Assembly: GCA_023053545.1 (NCBI GenBank)
Contig: JAKZAN010000005.1
Coordinates: forward strand, 9,858,001-9,922,000
Direction of reading: 5' to 3'
Source of the DNA: Lepidurus packardi
Taxonomy: Eukaryota; Arthropoda; Branchiopoda; Notostraca; Triopsidae
DNA length: 64,000 bases
Shown here piece after piece: positions 14,201-26,400 of this stretch. The position numbers were made by a program, and so were the translations under genes. Position 1 is the stretch's first letter, and the number at the start of each line of letters is the position of its first letter. The notes beneath the pieces were generated by a model. The model was not told the DNA's origin and searched no databases. It saw only the letters and a program-made list of their open reading frames with translations.

Positions 14201-17200
14201 CAGTGCAGAATGGAGTTACCCGACCCGCGGTATCAAAGGTAAACAAAACTCGACCCCAAAAGAGTGTATTTCTCACTTGGCTCCTTTTCCTATTCTTCTT
14301 CTTCTTTTTCTTCTCCTGTCAAACGAGTTTTTTAACGTTTTTTACCCTCCATGAAAGTCACTTAAACATGGGTAATTTGAACGTCAACCAGGCTTCCGAT
14401 TGAACAATAGCAACCCCAGATTGTTAAAAATAGCTCTGTTACTAAACGATTCAAAGAATAAATATACCAAATAAGGTTAACCGTAAACCACGATAAAAAC
14501 AACAACTTATATATGCAACTGTAATAACAAATCATCAATGCAAACACTACAGTAAGCTTGGTAAAACTTTGAATCCACTTAATCCTCGTTAATGTCAAGT
14601 ATTATCATATTCTATCACATATGAACTCAATTTGAGTTCATCAATTTTGAGTTACTCAAATCGACTCAAATGAAATAACTAATCTTAAAATATTTTAAAA
14701 TTAGCTGACTTAAAACATATTCCTAACTTTAAGATAGATTATTAAGATCTATATTAAGATAAAACATGTTATTAAGATAAGATATTAAGATCTCCATCTA
14801 GGTTGAAATAGATTATAGTGTAGTCAATAGATACAGAAATATAGAGATTGAACTATAACGAAATTGAACTATAACCGTAATGTATGGGATTTTTAATCAA
14901 CTTCACCTGCTGATTTCATTTTTAATATCGCTTTCATTAGTTGTTCCATAGTTTTCAAGTTGCGAAGATTTTAAATCAATTCTTTATCAAAAGCTTAAGC
15001 AGTAGGTAAAGTACATTCTGTTATTAAGATATTTTTAGAAAAATAATTTTTCAATTATCTCCTGTTTCTTTTCATTTCTTGGTAAAAGTTTTAATTCAAT
15101 TTCATAAAGTTTTAATTCAATATAAAGTTTTAATTTAATTTCTTGTTTAAAGTTTATGAACTTACCATGAGAAATGGCATGACGTAAGTGCCATCTTTTG
15201 ACAAAAAATACCAAACTACTTACAGTACACCGTGGCCTTAAAAAGCCATTATATCAACGTTAAGATGATTCGTTAAGAAAACTTCCCGTGCCATTAGCAT
15301 AAAAACGAACTTATCTGCATCCTGAGTTTGAATAAGTAACTTTTGGAAACCCAATTAACGATGTTTATGCGTTCCGTGGGAAGTTTAAAAAATCTGTACA
15401 GTTATTCGTTTGTTTTCACTTGAACTAACATCCTTCAAAGTTTCAAACAGACAATTAGAAGCAAAATTTTTTAGTACCAAATTACCCCCATTTTCCCGCA
15501 TAAATGGATGTAATACGCTATCGTTTATCGGTGTTTTAAATCCCATACTTTCACTGAACGTTCTTAGAACACAAAAGGGTTATAGAGTACGTGTGGAACC
15601 CTAAACAATCCCTCATTTTTAAGAACCCTGACATAAGGCTCCCATTTTCTTTTCTTTCTGTATCCAGTGGACAATTATGTTGGCGAAGTATTACGCCTAA
15701 TCCGAGTGAATCGACGTTTGATGGGCGCTTACATGTGCATTGCTTCCAATGATGTCCCACCCGCTGTCAGTAAACGCGTAACGCTCAATATCAACTGTAA
15801 GTACCCGTCAACAATCTATTCTTACTCTTAACCGCGAAACAATGTCCTACTGATACTATTTCTATGGGAAAACTTCCACGTTCCAGCCAGATCACGATTG
15901 ACATTTCATTTTCAAAGGCAATTTTCTCCAGTCAGCGAGTGAAAGGGAATGCCTTTCATGCAATTCACAACAAAGAATGAAAGGAACATCCTTCCGCCCC
16001 CCACCATACACCCACTACCTCCCACCTCCCAGGAATTTCCATGGGTTTGCAAATGAATAAATTGCTCGGCACTCATGCGAGAGAGTCATATCTCTGCCCT
16101 TTGTGGTTATGCATGAAGAAACATATACTAGAGAAATTGGGCATTTCGCAAGCGTTTCAAAGGGCCAGTAATGACAAGCGGGGTGGAGGGGAGAAGTGAT
16201 CTAATGTATATATTTCCTATTAGAGTTGTAATTTTGTAAGGGGGCTTGCTGGATTGTTTGGTGTCGCTGGTCACTCTGGCGGAATGCGAGAAAACATTCC
16301 GTATGTGTAATCTTTTGCTCTGGTTTCCGTTTACCAATCAGTCGAGCCTTCGGTCAAAGTGGAAACGCAATTGCTGGGTGCACCCACTGGAAGTGAAATT
16401 AAAATGCAATGCCATGTGGAAGCTTATCCGCCAGCCGTGAATTACTGGCAAAGAGGACGACAAGAAGAGATGCTGTTACAAGGGTAAGAACATGCTGTTA
16501 CGTGCCCCTCAACTCTGCCTTTTCATTCTTCTGATTTTCTCTCGAACAAGTTTTCTATTTTCATTTTTGTTCCAAAAAATTATTAGGATTCAAAAGTATT
16601 TCCGATTTGGAGGTTCAACCCACGAAATGATTTCAAACAAATCTTCCAATTTTGTAACTGCAGAGTAAATTAATTTTTCTAAGGAAAATCAGGATCGTAT
16701 TTAAGTTCATTTTTCAGCGATTCTCGACTAATCTCCTCGACTGAATTTCTCAAGCTAAACCTAAAGTCGAAACACATTTGTTTCAAGTTTTTTTTTCATT
16801 CTTTTCTAAAATTATGCGGATTCTAGAGTATTTCCGATTTAGAGGTTCAAGCCAAAGAATATTTGCGAAGAAATCTTCCAAATTTCGTAGCAGCGGCGTA
16901 AATTAATGTTTTGGTTTTTCAAGAAAGCAAGCTCGTTTTTAAGTTAAACTTAATCAGAAACAAAGGGTTTAATAATAGACTAAGAAATTCAGTGAACTTT
17001 ACAACCTTACGAAACGTCCAGACAGTAAATTATAGCTCCCTCAAGCGAAGGCGGTAAATAAAACCCTTCGCTGACGCTCTTTAACAGATGAAAAGATTAA
17101 CTTCTTTTCGAGATTCACTGAATTCCTCTTTTTTTATTTTTACTTTTACTTTACACCTTTGGATCATTTCGCTCCTTTTTTATACTCTATGCGACGTAAA

Positions 17201-20200
17201 GCTATTGAATGTCGAATCAAAGTGCTCTAGTCAGGAGATCAATTCATATGTTACGTTGGAATCTAGGATTTTCGCAGCTATATGACTTTCCTTTGAAACA
17301 CAACTAACATCCTGAAAACGCTACGACGCAAAAAAAGGAAAAAAATAAATAAAGCTACGCTTTTAAAACGAAGGAAAAAGCCTTTAAATTCCAAAATAAA
17401 TACGGAAAGGAAAGTCACCCAAAACCAAAGACAAGCTCAACTTAAAAAATGTCGACTCCACATAGCGAGTGAGTATAACAGGCTTGATCCCATTACAACC
17501 ACGATTAGATTCTTGTTGGAGGCCGAAAGTAGAGGGAAAAGCATTTAGAAACGCTTAAAGCTCCGAGTCTTAGAAAGACACACACATATATATTTCTTAG
17601 AGACATAAATGTGTGTATATAAGATAGATATATTCCTTATATATATATAGATCTTAGTATTGTTTACGCATCAATCTTTTTACAAGGAATTTCCCCCAAT
17701 GAAAGTCGAAATACGAGCTCCGAAAGCTTCTCTTTTGTCTTGGAAACAATGTTGAAACCCAAAACCCAAATTCCAAATTGGGGTTCGCTAAGGGTCTTGT
17801 CCGTTTAAACTAGTCTTCAACGTTGAACACTGAACATTCCCCCTGCAAAACAGACTGCATAGTGTGTGAAACTTGAATTGTTGAAGAGCGAGTGCGAGAA
17901 TCTTCTTGATTGTTTCATGGAATTTTGTTTTTTTACTTTGACTTTTTTGCTTCTCTTGGGTTGTGGTCCTGAGTCTCGAGTTTGAAACTTTGCACCACTT
18001 TTGTATACGTTCTTTCTAGGAAGAAATACCAGCTCGAGGAAGACCGGGTCTCATACAAAGTCCTCATGAGCCTCATCATTCGAGACTTCAATGCCGACGA
18101 CGTGGGGACTTACGCTTGCATTTCCTCCAATTCCTTGGGCAAAGCTGAAGGCACTATACGACTTTACGGTAACAATGCTGCAGTAATATACATCCGCTTG
18201 CTTGTGCTTTTACTTCCTCCTTTAGCACACCACCCTCCCCCCCTTATTTTCGGCTCTTGCCTTTCAATAAGCCTGAATCAACACGAGATAGCTTTGCATG
18301 CTCGCTATACAACCCTTGCCTATGTACTTCCCAACCCCGAGAAAGTCCCTTGCCGGAATCCACTCGACTCAAAACTGACACACAACATCTCAATCTGTTT
18401 CCCTTCCACTTTTCCAGAAATCAAAATCAATACGCCGAAACCAGTGCCAGCTTTCATGGATATTACCCGCGGAGCAGGTAAAAAAAAAAAAAAAAAAATA
18501 CAAAAAAGAAAATCCCCTTTTTTTAAAACCAAGTTTCCACTTTCCCAAGAAGATTCCCAAGTTGGAACTTCATGGTTCTCCCTTGTTCTCAAATGTATTT
18601 CAACAATGTTCAATCCATTCTCCATGTCTGAATTCAAGTTTACACTTTACAATAGAACGTGCACCGATAGGAGATGGACAACATCAACGGAGCGAAGCTG
18701 ATAAACTGTCCCGCGCGACCATGCCAGGTAAATGACATCGGCAAAGTATCGGTAACACAATCAGATTTTCTGTAGAATGTATTTGAAGAAGGTAACTGTA
18801 AATTTGCTTAAAAAGGAAACTGAGAGATGAGCAAGTTTCGCTACATAATTTCACCATATATTAAAGGACACCGAGAAAGCAAAACGTTCCCGATGGGAAT
18901 AATTAGACCCAAAGCTTATGCATGAACAAACGAGAGACTAAGTTGGTGGAGGAGAAGAGAGAGAGAAACCGAGTTTCGAGAAATGGTCATGGGAAACATC
19001 TGTGTCACCGCGTTCTTGGTCTTCTAACCCTACTTACGAACTGCAAAAGGTTTTTTTTGGAAAACGAAGGAAATTGCACCTGGGTGAAAGCAAAAAACAG
19101 AACAAAGACAACCAAACCAAAAAGAGGACGAAAATGGCTTTACGTTTTCATGCATAAGGAAATAGAAAGCTGGGACCATAAATAGTAGAGCGTTGGTGTC
19201 TTACCTCACAACACACACACATACTCGGAAACCAACCAGGAGAGGCGGGAGGGTGGTGTAGAGGGTGGGCTTTCTTCTACCTCCTTAATGAGATTTACAG
19301 AGTCAAAGAGATTCATCATGTCTTCTATAAAATGAGTCTTAGATTGGAATTCCAAAGGATGTCAAAAGGGAAGCATCTGCAAAAGGAGAATACACGAGGA
19401 CTTGAGAGCAGGAATGTAAACCCAAGCCAAACGTGACGTATAACAAGGTGCCAAGTGAGGAAGCTAATGAATGAGGTTCCCGATGACGATTAAAGTGATG
19501 CACAACACCGGAAACCTCATCAAGTTTACCATTGCTGTGTCCATTGCTGGCCATTCCAACCCTCGCAAAACCCTTTCTCCTTATCTTCATTCCGCAGTTA
19601 TTACCTCGACAAACCTACATGCTTTTCCAGACTAACGACATGTTCCATTTTCCACACAGAGTTACGATCATTTCGCTCCTCAGTCATCCTAAACAGATTG
19701 CAACATTTAGATTACTGATTCAATCTGCTCATTATTCACTTCGATGCGTTAAATTTTGCAGCACTTTCGATGGCAAAATCTGTTAGAATCGCCAGTTCGG
19801 AAATAACAAGTTTGTTAGAATGTTTGAATCTTTTCAAGACTTGGAAATAAAAGTCTAGGAAATAATTTTGACATTTGGGTTGGTTTTCTTTGCATTGAAT
19901 CTGGAATCTGAATTTTAAAATTTTAAAATATTTTGAGTTTTTGAAATTTTTGACATTTTAAATCCTTGAATGAGTTAATTGAATTCCAATTAATTCGACA
20001 ATTAAATCCAAGAATTAAGTGAATTTTCTATCGTTTTTAGGTTAGGTACTTAAAGTCTATTTTATAATGTTTAGAACGGTCACTTATAGAAAATATGATA
20101 TTTTAAATTTTAAATCCTTGAATTTGAGTTAATTGAATTCCAATTAATCCAATCATTACATCCAAGAATTAAGTGCATTTTCTATCGTTTTTAGGTTACT

Positions 20201-20463
20201 TATTTAAAGTCTACTTTATAATGTTTAGAACGGTCACTTATAGAAAATATGATATTTAATGTTTTTTTGGCTTCTTGTCTTTCAATTTAATAGATAATAG
20301 TGAGCGTTTGTCCCGGAAGCCGGACGTTACCTACGCCTCACGGAATCGCTCCGCTCTTGGAATGCCAGGTCAATCCCAGATCCAAAACGGCGGTAGTCCC
20401 ACTTACTACCAACTGAGACCCAATGTCTGCCTCTTTTCCTTGGCTGTGCTATTGCTTCATTAA
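11270..20463 (+). CDS. DIP-family three-Ig neuronal cell-surface protein
   Basis: Spliced by eye from ten exons: 11270-11396, 12992-13101, 13245-13452, 13663-14238, 15668-15796, 16342-16483, 18020-18168, 18418-18477, 18656-18727, 20294-20463; 580 residues. All junctions are GT-AG and phases agree. Order: signal peptide (residues about 18-41), Ig1 (Cys70, Trp82, Cys131 in YVCQINT), Ig2 (Cys174, Trp186 in IVWRREDG, Cys364), Ig3 (Cys407, Trp419, Cys464), a low-complexity stalk, and a short hydrophobic tail ([12 protein letters not shown]) suited to a GPI anchor signal. The Ig1-Ig2 wording is characteristic of DIPs, which bind Dpr proteins and specify synaptic partners in insects; related families are lachesin and IgLONs. 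Oddity: exon 4 adds about 140 residues of Ser/Ala/Gly-rich sequence (residues 201-339) between Ig2 strands, so the Ig2 cysteines are about 190 residues apart. The family call is firm; the exact DIP paralogue is not assignable. Confidence 0.9.
11397..12991 (+). other. Intron 1 of the DIP gene
   Basis: A 1.6 kb intron separating the signal-peptide exon from Ig1. It contains a 98-codon open frame at 11781-12077 with no recognisable motif, which I treat as chance. No repeats of note. Confidence 0.7.
13469..13568. repeat. 32-bp tandem repeat in DIP intron 3
   Basis: The word AAGTTCTGAAGTATTT recurs at 13473, 13505 and 13537, an exact 32-bp period, with a fourth partial copy at about 13557. It begins only about 16 bp after the splice donor of exon 3. 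Confidence 0.9.
14239..15667 (+). other. Intron 4 of the DIP gene, AT-rich
   Basis: A 1.4 kb intron with AT-rich microrepeats (TTATTAAGAT near 14730-14800; AAAGTTTTAATT near 15085-15150). No coding or RNA feature was recognised. Confidence 0.7.
16484..18019 (+). other. Intron 6 of the DIP gene
   Basis: A 1.5 kb intron that splits the Ig3 domain between residues 430 and 431. Besides the direct repeat noted separately it has a TA-rich patch near 17585-17655. No gene was seen. Confidence 0.7.
16574..16930. repeat. Diverged direct repeat in DIP intron 6
   Basis: Two copies of about 120 bp, near 16574-16695 and 16808-16930, share words such as GTATTTCCGATTT, GAGGTTCAA, AAATCTTCCAA and GTAAATTAAT in the same order. 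The copies are clearly diverged, so the duplication is old. Confidence 0.7.
19957..20256. repeat. Two-copy tandem duplication, about 150 bp unit
   Basis: Unit 1 (about 19957-20104) and unit 2 (about 20109-20256) are nearly identical, including AATCCTTGAAT, CTATCGTTTTTAGGTTA and GAACGGTCACTTATAGAAAA. A few single-base changes and small indels separate them. The second copy ends about 37 bp before the last DIP exon, so each copy brings its own TTTTTAG acceptor-like site. Confidence 0.9.
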
Positions 20464-23400
20464 GCTCTACTTCTTTAAAAGGGGAACCAGAAGATGAAGA
20501 GGAAGTGTGCTATTCTCCCAGTTACCGAACTAAACAAGTGACAAGTGATGGACTGGTAATGCAAGTTTTTACCCCCGCCCCCCTCCCTTCTTCCCTCATC
20601 CCCTGGCCGCGCGTTTTAACTTCTTGTGAGCGAGAGAGAGAATGTGATCCCCAGACGCAAAAGGACAGCCATACACAAACACCGGACATTAGCATGTCAG
20701 CAGCTGGTGACACTTGGATCTAATTATGTTTGCTAAGGATTTAGATTCCCCGTTTTCCTTTCAGCCTATAAAAGCCAGGAAAATGGATTCTTGAATTCTG
20801 TCCAGTATCTCAAATTCTGTAGAAACTACGCGAAACTTTCAAAAAACGAAAAAGAAGAAGAGAAGTGAAAGGTCAATAATGAAAAGCTTTCCCCTGGGAT
20901 AGAAGTAAACATAAGAAAAGTCCACTAGAAACGAGCAGTGCAATGGCGTCTAGGACCGGAAGTGGAGGTTGGGCCCAAAGCGGTCTCTATTAATGAGCTT
21001 AATTTTCCTAATTCAATTTCGACTCAAAGAATCATTTCCGAGATAGGGTTCAACGAGTCAAAAGAACGGTAATTTCATGGGCTTTCCGAAACCTGGGACG
21101 ATTTCATGAAGCTCGCCTTTTCGGTTTCGTATGGAAATCGTGGAGGCGGAAGAAATTTCTTCAGCTTTAGTTTTTAAAGACACTCTGAAACCCAAACTCC
21201 CGTGGAACTGGAGCTCAAAACTACTCCATAAATTCAACTACGTTAAATAATGGGAAAAGGGGAAAGAAAAAGAGAAAAAGGCCGAGGCCGAACTTTTTTC
21301 TAGCTTTCCGGTTTCATTGCTCGGAGAGGGCAAACTCTTCGCTCGCACCTCCTCGCAGCTCATTTACAGGCAAACGAGTTTTCATTTGGACAAAGAAGAA
21401 CGGGAAGAGGGCGCTCAACGATGAAGCCCAATGCGAGGGCAAATGAGCTATCTGCGTCCCAAGTTTTAATTAAACTCGACACATTTACGATTATTACCTG
21501 CAGCAGGAGCAGCTTTAGGGCTAAAAGGGCAACAGCAGTCCCCAAGACTCCAAGGGGGTGGAGCTAAACCGCCACACCGGAAAATACCAATGCATTATTT
21601 ACCCCTCCTTTCTTTTACGCCCTCTTCCAGTAGTGCCGTGCACCCCTTCTCAACTCCGCTATTCTTTTCTCTCTGTCACCCTTGTAAAGAATCTCCATCC
21701 TAACCCATTTCTCGTTAACATTAAAAGAAACAAACGCAGCACTTTCCAAAGTGCTCCCCTCTTCCTTGAACACTTTGGAAGCTGACAATCAGTCTATTAT
21801 ATAAAAAATGGGTACGCGAAAAAAAAATACGGTTGATTTAGTTTAGGGGATGAAAAAGGTGCACAAATAAAACCTCTAAATGCGCCGACATAGTTACAAA
21901 CCAAAGGCCTCCACATCCTTTTATCGTTCTACATAATCAGCTGGATGCGAGAGATGAAAACGGGGTATAAGGATGGGGAGTAAGAGAGCCATATGCTAGC
22001 TGATTAAGTGCTCGCAACTTAATTGGCTGTGTTGTGAGTAAATAAATGACATGTTTAAAATAAAAACAGCCTTTAATCCATCTTTCTTTCATCTCATCAT
22101 CCCTCCTCCCGGTCCTCATGAAATGTTTGCCCTTCTTCTTCGCACTCTTTAGTTTCACAGTTTGTTTCTGCATAAGCGAGCATCCAGGCAACTCAACAAG
22201 TTGTGAGAAGCCTCCTCCCCAAACTTGTGTCTCAAGAATGAAGAAAAATTCAAGCAAAGACTCCCCTTAATCCCTCCAAAAGCAAGAATATGAACTACGC
22301 GCGAACTCCAAAACTCGACTTTTCCAAATTAGAAACTTGGAACTAATTGCTTATACCTTGCGTAAGGGAAGCGCAATGTAGGCCACTTTGATAAGAAGCT
22401 ACGAAAGATCCGATTACTGCCATACACAAGTTGGAAGACCGAGTGGGTTTTCGGTGGAATTGGCTGAATTTCGCACGCGCAACCTGCTTAGAATGATCGA
22501 GGGCCCACAACAAGAGCGTCAAACGTGGTTTTCCTCTTTCTTCGGGTATTTTCTTTTACTTCCTCGCCTGCCGATCCCGAATCGTTTCCTTCGGAATAGT
22601 TGGAATTGACGGGGATCCTACGGGACCGCTTTGCGTAGCTAAGGCAAAGAAATAGAGACCAACCTTTGACCGGCAGTGCTCGAAAAACGCTCAAGGGACC
22701 TATGGGAAACGGATAGACCCTCCAATTCGCACTAGCAATGGCCCGGAGGCAGCGATACTCTCGAGGAATTCCCAAATCTCGCTCTGCCTCAACGCTGAAA
22801 GAAATCTTGACTGCCCCACGAATTAGATTTGTACCGCTACACATCTCGCACAACTTCCCCGGGTAGAATATTGAAAACACGGTTTGGAAGAATTGGCATC
22901 TCTTTCTCTTTTTTGTTAAAAAAAAAAAATACGAAAAAATAAAAGTGGAAGAACTGTACATGATTCATTTTTACGAATGTTACCAGAGCTCTAAACCGCC
23001 CGAAGAACCCAAAGTATAGTGGCCAATGAATGATGATGTGTAATTATAAAAAATAAAGGTTGGAATTCAAGTAGTAATTTTTTGGCAGTTTTAGATTCAG
23101 CACGAGATGTTACATAAATTACTGATGAAATATTGTAAAAGGTGTTAGAATTTGGGGCACTATAAAAATCGAGTTAATGTCCTATATAATTACGGGAGAT
23201 GTAGAAACAAATTGCAGTGGAGCAGGAAAGTGATGTGCGAAATACGTCAGATTGCTTTATAGTTCCTGCAGGAAGATTCATGTAATTGCTTTGTTCGTAG
23301 TTAGTTTTGTCACGCCAAACTCCACAGAAATCTATGAAACTCGCTTGTGGTGATGATTCGTTGTGAATCGCTTCAATTTTAACGCATTCAGCAAACGTAG

Positions 23401-26400
23401 AAAGCCTCCAATGTAAAAAAAAATAACATGGGTTATTAAATAACATGAGAATTTAACGCGGGCTGAACTATTCTTTCGAGCGTTAATTAGTTTAATTTTT
23501 TAACCTACTTTGCTACATTTTTATGACACCTGGCTCTTTTGAGAAGAGTTAAACATTGTAAACTTTCACTTCTTCCCACAGCAATATAATTCATCTCTAT
23601 CAGTTTTTTAGCCAAAAAGACGGTACTAAAGGTCTTGTGTTTCGAAGACTTTGTAACCGCTTCCCAGACAAGAGCTTTGTTACTGATACGAACTCAACCA
23701 CCCCAAATAAGCTACTTAGTCTAATTTACATCAAAAGCATTTCGGTAACAACACAGTGACACCTTTAGAACAACCTTTTAAGAAAAGCACCGTATAGCTG
23801 TACACTAATGACTCAGATATATCGTAGGTAACTTTGGACGTTCAATCATCGTTCTTTATGTCTGTGTGTCAAGGTTATTTAAACACGTTCTAGTCTTCCT
23901 AAGAAAAAAAAAATAGGAAAAAAAATAAGAAAAAATATTCCGTGTTTTATGGAGCAGAGGTATAAACGCGCAAAGTGCAAAGAGACATGTTTGGAGCGGG
24001 AGCTGTTTTGCAGGCCGCGTCACATGTTTTCCCTTAAACTATATAACCTTTCCCCGAGTGTCAACCTGTCGATAACAACTCCTCGGACAGTTTTAAAGAA
24101 GAGAAGGAAGAAGCTGAAAACCTGTGGACATATGAACACCGCCGCCCCCTTTTTCACCCTTCAACTTTTTCCACGTAGCAATGCACAAGAATGCTTTGTC
24201 CCAAAAGACTGTCTTGCTGTGGAAGATTTCTGTCCCCTGAAGTAAAAAAAAAGGAAGAAAGGAGAAGACATGACAGCTTTCACCTAACATCTCTTACCCA
24301 TTGAGGAGGATCAGCCGCTAGATCCCTTTCAATCCTGAACCTTCCCCCTTTTTTTCCTTTAAAAGAAACATGTCAAAGAAATGGAAATGTTGGCAGCAGT
24401 GATATACAAGGTCGTCACTTCCACGACAATGGCGAGTCCCTTTTCGGGCCAACTATAGAGGTAACAAGAAACTGTCTTCTCTGCTAACGATTAGGGAATT
24501 GTAAAGAATTAGATTAAACGGAAAGAAACATAGCCAAAAACATCCGATTCGTTTAAAGAACCTTGTTTTCAGAAACGTATTTTGTATTTATAGTTGTTTT
24601 TGTACACGACTTTCAAAACTAGTACTATATAGTACACAGGCTTTCCTGAAGAGAATTGTAATTTTAAGAAGAAAATACAGAACGATTACTAAAAACAGGC
24701 TTATGTTCCAAACAATGTCTGTCCAAATGATCTCTGCAAGTTCTAAGCGGTCATTTCGTCAATAGATTGAATATCTGACGGGTAGTTGATACAGAACTTC
24801 AGATTTAACTTCTGAGTTTGATTTATTGATTTGTTAATCAGGAACTCTAAAAGAAAGTACAGCGAAATGACGCATATTCTCATTACTCCTAGTAACGAGA
24901 TTATACAAACTAGTTCAGTAGTCCAGTTAATCCTAAAATGTCTTCCACTTCCAGCTTTCATTGTCCTTTTTGGAGTTCAAAACTTAAAAGATGCATACCG
25001 AATATTCCTGTCCCTTTCTAAATCCCATCCTTCTCGTTTCTACATTCGAGCTCAAGTACTATATAATTCTAAGAACAGAGACAAACAGACACTTAACCCT
25101 AACCGAACAAGCAAAGGCTTCCTGAATTAGTAATACTGCGCAGTAGTACTAATTCATAGTTTTAGGCTGTTCTACTCTCCACTCCAGACCTCCAACATGA
25201 AGACGCAGTACATCCGGGAGCTCTGAAACGCAGTAAATCAACAAGAAAGAAGTACCAAAAACCGAGATATAAAACTCATACAAATGGGGGAACATTTCTA
25301 ACAGGAAATTGGCACAATCTCCCTGTCAGAATTCTATCCATAACGGAGTTGGCGTATGTATCTGTGACAATGCTGCACAATTCCTGTTACATTCTTGTAA
25401 AGGGAAGAGTGCGCAATTCCTGTTGTCAACATACAGGAGAAATCTTAGAGAGCAGTCAGATAAGCTCTATTACGTGACTTAATACGTAAAAAAGGAACAT
25501 CATTATCCGTCCAATGGGAGCTGCTATATAATTACATACTGGATCATTTCATGTTGTGTTTTTTTCTCCATTTCTCTCTCTCTTTTTAATAATAGGTAGA
25601 TCTATGGCCGTTAATACCAACCACGCAAAATCCAATCGACCCCAAAAAATGGGGGCAAAAAATAGGAAAATGGGAGAAGAAACATACATAAAAGGAGTCG
25701 GACATTAAGCAGAGCCCGAACGCTACTATGCATTCTTCCGTCCTTTTCCTTTCATCGGCGCTATTAATAATGTACTTCTCAATTGCAGCTTTCATTGCCT
25801 ACGAAATGTTCCTCGCTCTCTTTCCTTCGCTTTGATGGATGGCGTCATTGGCAATTCAAAGAAACCCGTGTTAGGTGTGAATCTGCCTTAACAAAAAAAA
25901 TGCAAATTATGCTCGGAGTAATCTAGGCATGTTCACAAATCAAGTTAACAAAATTCAACACAATGTACACACTAAAATATTATTTCATTATTACTTTTTT
26001 CATGTGTAACCAGAAACATTGCACGAAAAAAGTGAACGTAAGTTGCCGCAAATTATACCTAAACATATGTACCAAATTCTTACAATCCAAGGCACATTTA
26101 TAATATAAAAACTGACATAATCATTAGTCCTTGAAATAAATAACTTTCAGTTTGTAACACAACAGGAAGCATTGGAAAGTACTTTGGCGACGCTTCGAAA
26201 CAGAAAACGTCCGCTTGGGCTTGTGCCTGGTCTATTGGCACGACTTTAAAGGACTCGTTAAAACGCGAGATAATGCGGGTTGCTGCCTGTAAACACTTGT
26301 GGGACTCGTCTGTTCGGTTCGGTTCGGGCGATAAGAAAGAAAGAAGGCTTGCCGTTGTAAGCCAATAAACCCTGCCTCAGAAACCGACTAATTATACCCT

